Positions 41,961-50,902 of a DNA stretch of 64,000 nucleotides are shown piece after piece (position 1 is the first letter of the stretch; every line of letters starts with the position of its first letter). Origin of the DNA: Paenibacillus sp. UNC499MF (lineage in GTDB: Bacteria; Bacillota; Bacilli; Paenibacillales; NBRC-103111). The position numbers and the translations under genes were made by a program. The stretch spans positions 129,756-193,755 of the forward strand of contig NZ_FNVF01000001.1 in NCBI RefSeq assembly GCF_900107975.1, in the 5' to 3' direction. The notes below the pieces were generated by a model. It saw nothing but the letters and a program-made list of their open reading frames with translations, did no database searches and was not told the origin of the DNA.

Positions 41961-43592
41961 ATGGTTAAAAAAATGTTCAGTATGCTGTTATCTTCTGCTC
42001 TGGTGTGCGGCAGTCTGGGAGCCGGTACGGGACACGCCCAGTCAGACCTCGCTTTGCCGGCGGAGAAGAAGGAAGTCAAAAACGTGATTTTGTTTATTAC
42101 GGACGGAATGAGCTTGTCGGACGTAAATTTGACGAGGTGGGTGCAGGGCGGCAAACCGTTGGAAATGGACGCTTATTTCAAAGGACTCGTCCGGACGTAC
42201 GCGTCGGATTCGCTGACGACGGATTCGGCCGCGGGCGCGTCCGCTTACGCAACCGGCCATAAAGTGAAGAGCGAGACGGTATCGATCACGCCGGACAAGG
42301 TCACGATGCCGTTCATCGACAAGCGGAGCGAACAGGAAGCGGCCAAGCCTCTGCCGACTCTCCTGGAAGCGGCCCGCCTGAAGGGCAAGGGAACGGGGCT
42401 TGTCTTCACATGCGAGCTCACGGACGCTACGCCGGCGGTCTTCGCCAGCCATGCCGAAAGCCGGGACAACGCCCATTCCATCGCGGAGCAGATGGTGTAC
42501 AGCGGCGTGGATCTTGTGCTGGGAGGCGGATCGGGCTATCTCGTGCCGGGCGATGATGAAATCAACCGCAAGGACGGGGAAGATCTCACGAAAGTGCTGA
42601 AAGCAAACGGCTACGAATATGCAACGAGCCGGATCGATCTGCTCAGTTCGCAGACGAACAAGATCTGGGGCCTTTTTAACGAGGGGGCGCTGGACGCCGA
42701 TCTGGACCTGGACCCGCAGAAGCAGCCTACCTTGGCGGAAATGACGACAATCGCGGCGAACAAGCTTTCTTCCAACGAGAACGGGTTCTTCCTGATGGTA
42801 GAAGCGAGCCAGATCGACTGGTTCGGACACGACAACGATCCGGTAGGCATCGTCACCGAGACGCAGGCCTTCGATCGTGCGCTGAAAGCGGCGATCGATT
42901 TTGCCAAAAAAGACGGGAACACCGCGGTTATCTCCGTGTCCGACCATGCCACGGGCGGAGTTAATATGACGAACTATGACACGATGAAGGATCTTCAGCC
43001 TGTCTTTACGAAAGCCAAGCGCACGAGCTACGGGCTGGAGGGCCGAATTAACGAATCCAACTACAAGAAGATGCTGGAGGAGGAATACGGACTCTCCGAT
43101 CTGACGAAGGAAGAAGAGGAAGCCGTCAAAAAAGGGCTGAAAGATAATCTTTCCCCGGTGATCGGAAGCATACTGGGAGAGCGGGCGGGCGTTTCGTTCT
43201 CCACGGGGGACCATACCTCGGAAGAGGTCGGCCTGTTCGCTTATCATCCGAACAACTTCCTTCCGACGGATTACGCCAAGAGCGGCGTCGTCGAGAACAC
43301 GGACGTCGGCAAATACCTTCAGCTGATCCTGGGGCTGGACCTGCCCGCGCTGGAAAACACCCTTTTCCTTCCGGCCAGTGACCTGGAGGCCAAAGGCGCC
43401 AAAGTCAGCCTGGACAAATCGGATAAGGAAAACCCGGTCGTCGTGGTGACGAAAGGAACGAAGACGATCAAACTCCCGGTAGACAAAAACACCGCCCTGT
43501 CGGACGGCAAGACGATCAAGCTGAGCACGCCGACCCTGCTGATCAAAAATAAAATTTGGGTGTCCAAGGACGCGGCGGCTTTGCTTCAATAA
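41961..43592 (+). CDS. exported alkaline phosphatase with stalk-like tail
   Basis: A 543-residue secreted phosphomonoesterase (PhoA superfamily, Pfam alkaline phosphatase). The signal peptide ends near GHAQ (residue 27). Metal and nucleophile residues: Asp48 in LFITDGM, Ser89 in TTDSAAGASAYATGHK, QIDWFGHDNDP, and VSDHATGG. The last 75 or so residues (AKVSLDKSDKENPVVVV ... KNKIWVSKDAAALL) have the pattern of a stalk/copper-amine-oxidase-N domain, probably an envelope anchor. GGAGGT precedes ATG 41961. It ends at a terminator. Confidence 0.93.
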   Translation: MVKKMFSMLLSSALVCGSLGAGTGHAQSDLALPAEKKEVKNVILFITDGMSLSDVNLTRWVQGGKPLEMDAYFKGLVRTYASDSLTTDSAAGASAYATGHKVKSETVSITPDKVTMPFIDKRSEQEAAKPLPTLLEAARLKGKGTGLVFTCELTDATPAVFASHAESRDNAHSIAEQMVYSGVDLVLGGGSGYLVPGDDEINRKDGEDLTKVLKANGYEYATSRIDLLSSQTNKIWGLFNEGALDADLDLDPQKQPTLAEMTTIAANKLSSNENGFFLMVEASQIDWFGHDNDPVGIVTETQAFDRALKAAIDFAKKDGNTAVISVSDHATGGVNMTNYDTMKDLQPVFTKAKRTSYGLEGRINESNYKKMLEEEYGLSDLTKEEEEAVKKGLKDNLSPVIGSILGERAGVSFSTGDHTSEEVGLFAYHPNNFLPTDYAKSGVVENTDVGKYLQLILGLDLPALENTLFLPASDLEAKGAKVSLDKSDKENPVVVVTKGTKTIKLPVDKNTALSDGKTIKLSTPTLLIKNKIWVSKDAAALLQ

Positions 43593-43647
43593 CGGTTTGC
43601 CGAACTTTCTGGGTCAAATCTTATCCGCCAATCTTTTGTTGAAAATG

Positions 43648-43676
43648 AAATCCGCACCCGCTGCGGATTTTTCTTT
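43648..43676 (+). terminator. rho-independent terminator
   Basis: AAATCCGCA-CCCGC-TGCGGATTT followed by TTCTTTTT. Confidence 0.88.
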
Positions 43677-43754
43677 TTGCCTCTCCAATTTATGCGGGGG
43701 AAGGCCGAAAGCGGATAGGCTGCAAAGGAAAATATACCTAACGGGACCGTTCAA

Positions 43755-43763
43755 TGGTAAAGT
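43755..43763 (+). promoter_or_regulatory. possible extended -10 element
   Basis: TGGTAAAGT, 60 bases before the Mpo1-like gene. Confidence 0.35.
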
Positions 43764-43823
43764 AGAAACACAGGGAGAGGGAGCGGCAGCGGAGGAACCT
43801 AGTGTAGCGGGGATGATCACGGG

Positions 43824-44153
43824 ATGAGCATTGAGCGCATTAAACGGGATTTGAAAGTATATTTGGAGGAGCACCGGAATCCGGTAAACCGGACGCTGCA
43901 TTATTTCGCGTTCCTGGCGGCATTTCTGGCCTGGATTTTTGTGTGGTTCGACATCCGGCTCACTTTGGCGTTTGCCGTTCTCCATTATGTGTTAGCCTGG
44001 ACGGGACACTTTTACTTCGAAGGCAACAAGCCGGCGTCTTTCCGTTATCCGCTGGTCGGTTTTTACGCGGGGTTTCTCTGGTTTTTTCTGAGGACGGCGG
44101 AAGTGCTGACACGAACCGATCTTGTCGGCGCGTGGGTGAGGGATCGCGAATGA
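43824..44153 (+). CDS. Mpo1-like (DUF962) membrane protein
   Basis: A 109-residue membrane protein. EEHRNPVNRTLHYFAF and WTGHFYFEGNKPASFRYP are the histidine motifs of the Mpo1/DUF962 family. The yeast member is an Fe-dependent dioxygenase of 2-hydroxy fatty acids; the bacterial role is not established. About three hydrophobic segments. The ribosome binding site is weak. Confidence 0.82.
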   Translation: MSIERIKRDLKVYLEEHRNPVNRTLHYFAFLAAFLAWIFVWFDIRLTLAFAVLHYVLAWTGHFYFEGNKPASFRYPLVGFYAGFLWFFLRTAEVLTRTDLVGAWVRDRE

Positions 44154-44231
44154 GCATGGGACATCGGAATAGAGCTTCTTCAAGAACACGGCGAATGACA
44201 GCAGCCGGGCGGCCGGTATAGGAGTGAAAAT

Positions 44232-44648
44232 ATGAACATTGTGTATTCGGACGAACTTCCTTCGGGTGAAGCGGTATATGACCTGTATAATCAATTCGGC
44301 TGGAACGAATTTCTTAAGCTGTCCGCACGGCAGCTTCACGATACGATGCGGGGCAGCTGGTATGTGGCGAACGCTTATGATGGGGGCCGCCTGATCGGCA
44401 CGGGCAGAGTCGTATCGGACGGCGTGATGAACGCGTTTATATGCGGCCTCGTCGTTCATCCGGACTATCAGAAGCAGGGAATCGGAAGCGAGCTGATGAA
44501 GCGTCTTATGAACCGGTGCGGCAACCGTCAATTACATATGGAGCTATTTTGCGCGGCCCCGGAAATCGGTTATTATGAAAAGTTCGGTTTCGAGGTGTTT
44601 GCCAGCGGCATGAAATACAGAAAGGAGGATGGTGCCGGTGACGAATAA
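44232..44648 (+). CDS. GNAT N-acetyltransferase
   Basis: A 138-residue GNAT protein of the short YitH/ElaA-like kind, with LVVHPDYQKQGIGSELMKRLM and IGYYEKFGFEVFASGMKYR. GGAGTGA precedes ATG 44232. The GrpB-like gene begins inside its last codons (11-base overlap), so translation is coupled. Confidence 0.87.
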   Translation: MNIVYSDELPSGEAVYDLYNQFGWNEFLKLSARQLHDTMRGSWYVANAYDGGRLIGTGRVVSDGVMNAFICGLVVHPDYQKQGIGSELMKRLMNRCGNRQLHMELFCAAPEIGYYEKFGFEVFASGMKYRKEDGAGDE

Positions 44649-45162
44649 AACGAAAGAAGTCCGCATCGTTCCTTATGATCCGGGGTGGAAAATCGCTTTT
44701 GAGAGCATAAGAGCTGAACTCGAAAAGCATATCGGCGATCTCGTTCTCGCCATCGAACATGTCGGCAGTACGTCGATAAAAGGCTTGGGAGCCAAACCGG
44801 TCATAGACATTGATGTCGTGATGGACAGCTACGAAGTGTTTCCCGCCATTGTGGAGCGTCTGGGAAAAGCGGGCTTCCGCCATGAAGGCAACCTCGGCGT
44901 GGAAGGCAGGGAGGCGTTCAAACGGGCGTACGAGGACGGCTTTATGGCGTATCATCTCTACGTATGTCCCAAGGACGGGCGCGGATATCTGGAGCATATC
45001 GCTTTTCGCGATTATTTGCGTGCCCATCCGGATACCCGTAAGGCTTATCAGCGTCTTAAGGAAGATTTGGCGGCCGAATTCCGGTATGATAGAGATACTT
45101 ACTGTGAGAGAAAAACCGGGTTTGTGGGGGACATTTTAAGCAAGACCCTCTATAAGGTTTGA
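44638..45162 (+). CDS. GrpB-like (UPF0157) nucleotidyltransferase-fold protein
   Basis: A 174-residue protein with IEHVGSTSIKGLGAKPVIDIDVVM, the nucleotidyltransferase-like GS...D-x-D core of the GrpB family, and YHLYVCPKDGRGYLEHIAFRDYLRAHP. Related proteins attach nucleotides or act in coenzyme metabolism; the substrate is unknown. GTG 44638 is preferred, as AAAGGAGG (44621-44628) touches ATG 44629 directly. Confidence 0.86.
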   Translation: MTNKTKEVRIVPYDPGWKIAFESIRAELEKHIGDLVLAIEHVGSTSIKGLGAKPVIDIDVVMDSYEVFPAIVERLGKAGFRHEGNLGVEGREAFKRAYEDGFMAYHLYVCPKDGRGYLEHIAFRDYLRAHPDTRKAYQRLKEDLAAEFRYDRDTYCERKTGFVGDILSKTLYKV

Positions 45163-45400
45163 ACCGGAGGGGCATCGGCGGCATCCAGGGAACCGGCGGA
45201 GGAAGACCGGGAAGCGGAAGGCTGACGAGACGACGGAAACATCGGAAGAGGTTGCCCGTCTCTTATTTGGGGTATAGCTGTTCTTAGGTTTACGCTTCGT
45301 TTGCCGGGGATGGTTACGACTCCGGGGATCTTCGCGATCCTTCCGGTCGTTCCGGCTTTCCGGGCAGCGTCGAAAAAAATAAATAACCGGGGTGACCGAA

Positions 45401-45997
45401 ATGAGTGCGAATCTGACTTATCTGGAAAGTGTCCGCAAACAGTTTCTCTATTACAAAACACTCGGAGAGAAAGCGATGGACCAGTTAGAGCCGGAGCAGT
45501 TGTTTACGGCTTACGACGAAGATACGAACAGCATTGCAACGATAGTGGCTCATCTGGGCGGGAATATGCTGTCCCGCTGGACCGATTTTCTTACGACGGA
45601 CGGCGAAAAAGACTGGCGCGACCGCGACGCCGAATTCGGGCACAGTCTCTCGGACAAAGCGCAGCTTCTGGCGAAGTGGAACGAAGGGTGGAACTGCTTA
45701 TTCCATGCGCTGGATTCCTTGAATCCCGACCAGCTGGAGCAGATTATCTACATCCGCAACGAAGGGCATACCGTTATCGAAGCCATTAACCGGCAGCTGG
45801 CCCACTATCCTTACCATGTCGGGCAAATCGTTTATGCGGCCAAGCTGCTCAAAAAAGAAGAATGGAACAGCCTGTCCATTCCGAGAAACAAATCCGCTCA
45901 ATTCAACAGCGAAAAATTCGCCAAAGAGAAATCCGTCCGCAATTTTACCGACGAAGAAATGAAAAAGTTGTCTGACGGCACGGACAGCATGCAGTAA
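45401..45997 (+). CDS. DUF1572/DinB-like protein
   Basis: A 198-residue four-helix-bundle protein. IVAHLGGNMLSRWTDFLTTDGEKDWRDRDAEF and the late HYPYHVGQIVYAAKLLKK carry the histidines of the DUF1572 branch of DinB proteins. ATG 45401 follows GGGGTGA; GTG 45392 overlaps that site. Role unknown. The 240 bases before it show no gene. Confidence 0.85.
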   Translation: MSANLTYLESVRKQFLYYKTLGEKAMDQLEPEQLFTAYDEDTNSIATIVAHLGGNMLSRWTDFLTTDGEKDWRDRDAEFGHSLSDKAQLLAKWNEGWNCLFHALDSLNPDQLEQIIYIRNEGHTVIEAINRQLAHYPYHVGQIVYAAKLLKKEEWNSLSIPRNKSAQFNSEKFAKEKSVRNFTDEEMKKLSDGTDSMQ

Positions 45998-46054
45998 GAC
46001 GGCTCCGGCAGCCGGAGCGGCATCAAGACGGACACAGACGGGAGAATGCAAGGC

Positions 46055-46831
46055 ATGTACACGATGACACAAGTAAACGCCGCCATCAGGCCGCATCTGA
46101 CGAAGCTGTTTGAAGAGGTCCGGCGGGTGGACGTCTGTATAGACAGCGTGCTGGAGGGCCAGTCCGGCGGAGAGATTCAAATCTTCGTCGATTCCTTGAC
46201 GGAGCCTTCGAGCGTACAGATCAATCAGGGGAGCTTCGCCTATTTCGCCGGCGATTCTGCCGGTACTTCCGCCAAAGAGTGGCTGGAGGAGCTTCCCGCC
46301 CACTGTTACATAATGCCTTCGTCCCCCGGATGGGTGGAGAGGGCCAAGAGCATCCACGGCGGCAGGCTGATCCGCGGCGAGCGGTACATGTTTTCCCCGG
46401 AGGCGCTGCAGCCCGGCCTTTTGAAGGAGCTGACGGAGCATCCGGATTACAAAGTGGAGAAGATAACGCTGGAGCTGGCCCGGGATATGATCCGCGACCC
46501 TCTCCAGCATTATCACTTCGTAAATTACGACACGGCGGAGCAATTTATGGAAACCGGGTTCGGCTACTGCATACGTGCGGAAGATGAAATCGCGGCCGCC
46601 TGCACGACCGCGATGGTATGCCGTACCGGGGTGGAAATCGGCATTATGACACACCCCGGCTACCGGAAATTCGGTCTGGCGACCCGCGTTGCCGCGGCTT
46701 TCCTGCTTCACTGCCTGGAGCATGATCTGTATCCTAGCTGGGATGCGGCAAATTTGAAATCCAAGGGGCTTGCGGAGAAGTTGGGTCTAGTCTACGCCGG
46801 GCCTTACGAGGTTTTCTCCCTGGAGGATTAG
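46055..46831 (+). CDS. GNAT-family acetyltransferase (large, two-domain type)
   Basis: About 258 residues. The C-terminal GNAT half has VEIGIMTHPGYRKFGLATRVAAAFLLHCLE and the N-terminal half is a degenerate, non-catalytic-looking domain, as in the GNAT_acetyltran (zwittermicin-resistance-like) family. ATG 46055 has GGGAG 10 bases upstream; ATG 46046 is too close. Substrate unknown. Confidence 0.8.
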   Translation: MYTMTQVNAAIRPHLTKLFEEVRRVDVCIDSVLEGQSGGEIQIFVDSLTEPSSVQINQGSFAYFAGDSAGTSAKEWLEELPAHCYIMPSSPGWVERAKSIHGGRLIRGERYMFSPEALQPGLLKELTEHPDYKVEKITLELARDMIRDPLQHYHFVNYDTAEQFMETGFGYCIRAEDEIAAACTTAMVCRTGVEIGIMTHPGYRKFGLATRVAAAFLLHCLEHDLYPSWDAANLKSKGLAEKLGLVYAGPYEVFSLED

Positions 46832-46876
46832 AGGCCGCTGGCGCCGCCGCCTGCCCCCGCGGAAGAAGGAGCATGA

Positions 46877-47563
46877 ATGATAAACCTGTCTGCGTGGAGA
46901 TCGGCCGCGTTTCTGGCGGCTTTGTCGGCACTTACGCTGCTGGTCTATTCCGTTTTCCGGAACAAGACGTATTACGATTTTTTGACGTGGAATTTATTTC
47001 TCGCCTGGGTCCCGTTTGTTTTTTCCTTTATCGCTTACGAGACCGGACGCCGGGTACGGAGCCGGATGGGAGCCGTCATCATCGTCGTTCTGGGGGCATG
47101 CTGGCTGCTGTTTTATCCGAATTCCCCTTATATCGTAACGGACCTGGTTCATTTAACGGCGATGAAGGGGCTCTATGCCTCCGATCAAGGAACGTTTGCG
47201 TTCCGGTATTGGTACGATCTGCTCGTGGTCGTCTTATTCGCGTGGAACGGGCTGCTGCTCTGCGTGTTTTCCCTGTATCAGGTCCATTCGCTTATGAGGC
47301 TTGCGGCGGGACCCCTGCTTGGCTGGGTCTTTGCGGCTGGGGCGGCGCTGCTGGGCGGATACGGCGTACTGCTGGGCAGGGTGTACCGGCTTAACAGCTG
47401 GGACGTCTTGACGGACATTCACCTCATAAGACAGATCGCTCAGGAGAGCCTGCATGCGCGGGGACTGCTTTTCAGCCTGTTGTTCGGTTTTATGATCGGG
47501 ATTGTTTATGTTTCGTTTTATTTTGCGATTCATCAAGCGGGCCGGGCGGGACAACGCGCCTAA
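46877..47563 (+). CDS. DUF1361 membrane protein
   Basis: A 228-residue protein with six or seven membrane segments. WLLFYPNSPYIVTDLVHL is the DUF1361 signature. Function unknown. GAAGGAG precedes ATG 46877; ATG 46873 in another frame is not used. Confidence 0.85.
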   Translation: MINLSAWRSAAFLAALSALTLLVYSVFRNKTYYDFLTWNLFLAWVPFVFSFIAYETGRRVRSRMGAVIIVVLGACWLLFYPNSPYIVTDLVHLTAMKGLYASDQGTFAFRYWYDLLVVVLFAWNGLLLCVFSLYQVHSLMRLAAGPLLGWVFAAGAALLGGYGVLLGRVYRLNSWDVLTDIHLIRQIAQESLHARGLLFSLLFGFMIGIVYVSFYFAIHQAGRAGQRA

Positions 47564-47611
47564 GAGATTTTGCAGGCGGTTAATTCCGATCGGAGAGGAG
47601 GAGAACGATTC

Positions 47612-48184
47612 ATGCTATTTTCCAAAAAAGATCCGGCCGATCCCAGGACGGACTTCGAGCGGGATCTGCTTGTTCAGGCCAGGAAGCTGATTCCCGGAGA
47701 CCCGCCTGCGCCCTGGCGGCTGCAGACGGTTATCGACGCTGCGGGCGTGACGGCGGGCGGCTGGGACGGAGGCGGCCGGATCGTCCTGATCAGCGGGAGC
47801 GGCTGCAGCGTCACGGATGCTTTAACCGGGCAGCGGCTTGTCAGAGAACGCGACGCGGAGAAAACCGAGCGGCGTCTCACGGCCGGCGGGTTAAGATTTA
47901 CCGTGCCGGATACCGGCGAAGAGATAGGCGTCTTCGGGCTGGACGGGGGAGACGGTATCGGGATGAACGCGGACGGCTGGCGGCTGGAGGTCATTTATCC
48001 GTGGTGGCCGAGGGCTTCCGTGATTATGGAGAACGTTTTCTCCAGGGAGTACCGGTATTTGGCCGGGGCCGTTATGCTTGAAATTCCGCGGCTCGACGGC
48101 TGGCTGAAGGCGGGTTTTTCTCCGTCCGGCGAGGCGTTTATGGTGCTCGGATCGGGCGGAGCGGCCGTTTTTGCCAAGCGTTGA
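47612..48184 (+). CDS. protein of unknown function
   Basis: A 190-residue soluble protein, beta-rich by eye, rich in Gly, Arg and Trp (WRLEVIYPWWPRASVIMENVF; FSPSGEAFMVLGSGGAAVF). No signal peptide or known motif. ATG 47612 follows GAGGAGGAG; an upstream ATG in frame (47570) has no site. It lies 48 bases after the DUF1361 gene and may share its transcript. Confidence 0.68.
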   Translation: MLFSKKDPADPRTDFERDLLVQARKLIPGDPPAPWRLQTVIDAAGVTAGGWDGGGRIVLISGSGCSVTDALTGQRLVRERDAEKTERRLTAGGLRFTVPDTGEEIGVFGLDGGDGIGMNADGWRLEVIYPWWPRASVIMENVFSREYRYLAGAVMLEIPRLDGWLKAGFSPSGEAFMVLGSGGAAVFAKR

Positions 48185-48327
48185 ACGCCGGTCTTTCGTA
48201 AGGATGAGAAACCGTGAACGCCGCGATTTTTGTAACGCAAAAAGGGCAGGCCTGAAGATCAGCGGCCGCAGCGCCCGGTAGAATAAAGGACGGCAATCAG
48301 ATATATCGGAGAGGAAGAGAGAAATTC

Positions 48328-48738
48328 ATGACCAAAAGAAAAAATATCTCATCCGGTTCGCCGTGGGAGCCTGTTGTCGGATACAGCAGGGCGGTACGGG
48401 TCGGCAATATCGTGGAAGTGGCGGGAACGACCGCCATGCAGGACGGGAAAGTCGTAGGCGCGGGAGACGCTTACGCCCAGACGAAATGCGCACTGGGCAT
48501 TATCGAAGACGCGCTTAACCGGGCGGGGGCCCAACTTGCCGACGTCGTAAGGACGCGCATGTTCGTGACCGATATCGGCCGTTGGGAAGAAATCGGCAAA
48601 GCCCACGGGGAATTTTTCAAGGACATTCGTCCGGCATCCACGATGGTGGAAGTCCGGGCGTTGATCGATCCCGGGCTGCTGGTGGAGATTGAAGTTCAGG
48701 CCATCGTGAAGGAAACTTCTTCCGGGTTCGGCGATTGA
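48328..48738 (+). CDS. RidA-family protein
   Basis: A 136-residue member of the RidA/YjgF/UK114 family, which hydrolyses reactive enamine/imine intermediates. [17 protein letters not shown] and [27 protein letters not shown] are the family core with the active-site Arg (R110) and Glu. This subgroup has the W-E-P-x-V-G-Y-S-R N-terminus. GAGGAAGAGA precedes the start. It ends at a terminator. Confidence 0.9.
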   Translation: MTKRKNISSGSPWEPVVGYSRAVRVGNIVEVAGTTAMQDGKVVGAGDAYAQTKCALGIIEDALNRAGAQLADVVRTRMFVTDIGRWEEIGKAHGEFFKDIRPASTMVEVRALIDPGLLVEIEVQAIVKETSSGFGD

Positions 48739-48744
48739 CCGCCT

Positions 48745-48772
48745 CCGGGCCTCCTCTCAGGGGGCCTTTTTT
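48745..48772 (+). terminator. rho-independent terminator
   Basis: GGGCCTCC and GGGGGCC pair around TCTCA and are followed by TTTTTT. Confidence 0.78.
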
Positions 48773-48796
48773 AGTTGCAGAGCGGATAGAGGCGTA

Positions 48797-48805
48797 TGGT
48801 ATAAT
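48797..48805 (+). promoter_or_regulatory. extended -10 promoter
   Basis: TGGTATAAT, 41 bases before the next start codon. Confidence 0.6.
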
Positions 48806-48845
48806 CAGGAAAATAACGGCTGTGCGGCAAAAGGAATGAACCTGA

Positions 48846-49295
48846 GTGAACCTTTTTCTCAAATTGAACGGAATCAGTGCGGGATATGCGTTCATCTGTC
48901 TCGTATTCGGACAATGTCTGCTTTACGGAATGAGCGTCGTCAAGCCTCTGGGTTTGTCCCACTCCGCTTCGTCGAAGATTGTAGTCGGAGGTGCGTTCTT
49001 TTTAGCCGGTCTGCTCACCTTGCTGTGTATGCGGATGACCAAGAATTGGATGCAAGGGCGCATGCTTGCCTTCTGGGCGGTGGTTCTGTGGTTTCCTTAC
49101 TGGATTTTGTTCAGCGCTGTTATGGAAGCTTTGTTTCCGGGAGAGGATCATGCTTACGTGGTTTACGTGATGACTCTAATATTAACGCCTTTTTACCCGA
49201 TTTTCACGGCTACAGCGATCGGAATCAGCGCCCTGTGGCATGAATCGGCTGAAAAAAAAGCGACCCGGCGTGAAGCCGAAAACGACGTTTCGTAA
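48846..49295 (+). CDS. four-helix membrane protein of unknown function
   Basis: A 149-residue protein with about four membrane segments and a basic/acidic tail (SAEKKATRREAENDVS). It starts at GTG 48846, 10 bases after AAGGA. No family recognised. An extended -10 promoter lies just upstream, so it is transcribed alone. Confidence 0.68.
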   Translation: MNLFLKLNGISAGYAFICLVFGQCLLYGMSVVKPLGLSHSASSKIVVGGAFFLAGLLTLLCMRMTKNWMQGRMLAFWAVVLWFPYWILFSAVMEALFPGEDHAYVVYVMTLILTPFYPIFTATAIGISALWHESAEKKATRREAENDVS

Positions 49296-49345
49296 AGCTG
49301 AAGCTGTCACCACGGATGACTGCGTTCCCGGCGGTTGTCGGAACG

Positions 49346-49361
49346 GACCGGTCGACCGGTC
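49346..49361. repeat. perfect 16-bp palindrome
   Basis: GACCGGTCGACCGGTC in the 194-base gap before the next GNAT gene; also reads as a tandem GACCGGTC. Possible operator. TATAAT lies at 49429-49434. Confidence 0.5.
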
Positions 49362-49489
49362 GTCTATGAACCTTGAAATACGGCCGAACAGAGCTCTTGC
49401 ACCTGTATTGCTCAAGACATTTTCTTTGTATAATACCGGGTCTTCACTTGCCGAGGGCGTAAATTTACGATTAACGGGGGTATTTATTA

Positions 49490-49984
49490 ATGATCCGACT
49501 TTGTACCGAACATGACATCCGTGATATTTACGACATTATTAACGATGCGGCCGCCGCTTACAAAGGCATTATACCGGCCGACCGGTTTCACGAGCCTTAC
49601 ATGACGATGGAGGAGCTGCAAAACGAAATCCGGAACGGTGTGGTGTTCTGGGGGTACGAGGACGATGGGCGTCTTATCGGGGTGATGGGCATCCAGGACA
49701 AAGGCGACGTTTCCCTCATCCGGCATGCCTATGTGAGGACTGACCAGCGCAAAGGCGGCATCGGCAGCCGGCTGCTGGCTCATTTGACGGACCTGACGGA
49801 GAAACCGTTCCTGATCGGTACGTGGGCGGACGCTTCGTGGGCCATCGCTTTTTATCTCAAAAACGGCTTCGTTCTCGTTCCCGAGGAAGAGAAGGAGCAC
49901 CTGCTGCGCACGTACTGGACCATACCGGACCGTCAGATCGAAACGTCCGTCGTACTGGGAGACCGCAGGCGCAAAGCGGTTTAG
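49490..49984 (+). CDS. GNAT N-acetyltransferase
   Basis: A 164-residue GNAT protein. AYVRTDQRKGGIGSRLLAHL is the acetyl-CoA motif and SWAIAFYLKNGFVLVPEEEK the C-terminal strand. GGGGG lies 9 bases before ATG 49490, and TATAAT at 49429. Substrate unknown. Confidence 0.88.
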   Translation: MIRLCTEHDIRDIYDIINDAAAAYKGIIPADRFHEPYMTMEELQNEIRNGVVFWGYEDDGRLIGVMGIQDKGDVSLIRHAYVRTDQRKGGIGSRLLAHLTDLTEKPFLIGTWADASWAIAFYLKNGFVLVPEEEKEHLLRTYWTIPDRQIETSVVLGDRRRKAV

Positions 49985-50056
49985 ACCGCCTGTGAAACAC
50001 TCGTGACCGACGAATCTTGCCGACCTCTCAATTTTTCATTTTAAGGAGCTGACATC

Positions 50057-50746
50057 ATGGAAATTTTGGAGCTTACTCTCTACGCTTCGAATATAACGGA
50101 ATTAAAACAATTTTACGGAGAGCGGCTGGGACTTCCCGTCACCGAAGACAACGGCGCCTCCTTTTTCTTCCGGGCGGGGATCACGAACGTGACGTTTATC
50201 CATGCGGCTGAGGCCGGCGATAACTTCTATCACTTCGCTTTCAACATTCCGGAGAACAAAATCGAAGAAGCGGCCGGCTGGCTCGGGGAAAGGGTTGAAC
50301 TGCTCAGCCAGGAGGGAACGCCAATCGTTCATTTCGAGAGCTGGAACGCCCACGCCGTCTATTTCAAAGACCCCGCCGGCAATATCGTCGAGCTGATCGC
50401 GCGGCATAATTTGAGGAATGCGTCGCAGAAACCGTTCAGCGAGGAAGATATTATGAGCGTCAGCGAAATCGGAATGCCGGTAGACGATGTATCCGCCGCT
50501 TTGCGGGCTTTGAAACGGGAGGCGGGCCTGGAGCCCTGGATGACACCCGGTGACACGTTCGCGCCGGTCGGCGACGAGCACGGGCTTTTTATCGTGGTGA
50601 AAAAAGGCCGGGTCTGGTTTGCGGGCGAAAGAAACTCTTATCCCTACCCGCTGGCCGTCCGGACGGACAGAGGTCAGGTACGCCTGGACGCGCAGGAAGG
50701 GATCTCGTTCGGAGAGCCCGGGGGGAACACGCAGGAAAGGCCATAA
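50057..50746 (+). CDS. two-domain VOC (glyoxalase-like) protein
   Basis: A 229-residue protein with an N-terminal VOC module (LTLYASNITELKQFYGERLGLPVTEDN ... VYFKDPAGNIVELIARH) and a second degenerate module (SEIGMPVDDVSAALRALKREAGLEPWMT). The His/Glu metal positions of the first half are present. A ring-cleavage dioxygenase or binding role is possible. AAGGAG precedes ATG 50057. Confidence 0.85.
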   Translation: MEILELTLYASNITELKQFYGERLGLPVTEDNGASFFFRAGITNVTFIHAAEAGDNFYHFAFNIPENKIEEAAGWLGERVELLSQEGTPIVHFESWNAHAVYFKDPAGNIVELIARHNLRNASQKPFSEEDIMSVSEIGMPVDDVSAALRALKREAGLEPWMTPGDTFAPVGDEHGLFIVVKKGRVWFAGERNSYPYPLAVRTDRGQVRLDAQEGISFGEPGGNTQERP

Positions 50747-50793
50747 CAAGGCGCGGAAGCCGCGGGATGACCGGTACCGGCATGCGGCGGACC

Positions 50794-50832
50794 AAACGTG
50801 CGCACGGGGCAGAAGCCCTGTGCGCACGTTTG
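50794..50832. terminator. strong GC-rich hairpin without T-run
   Basis: AAACGTGCGCACGGG pairs with CCCTGTGCGCACGTTT almost throughout. It lies between the VOC and MDR genes. The lack of a clean T-run leaves its role open (terminator or operator). Confidence 0.55.
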
Positions 50833-50902
50833 CCGCAGGTCCGCTCACCGTACGCCGCCCTTAGCCGCGCTGCGGAAAATTGACATCACAGGAGAGAACA
50901 GC

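Noticed and set aside
42042-43589. Minus-strand open frame of 515 codons opposite alkaline phosphatase
   Set aside because: Shadow of a well-supported gene; composition is Arg/Gln/His-rich and no motif is visible.
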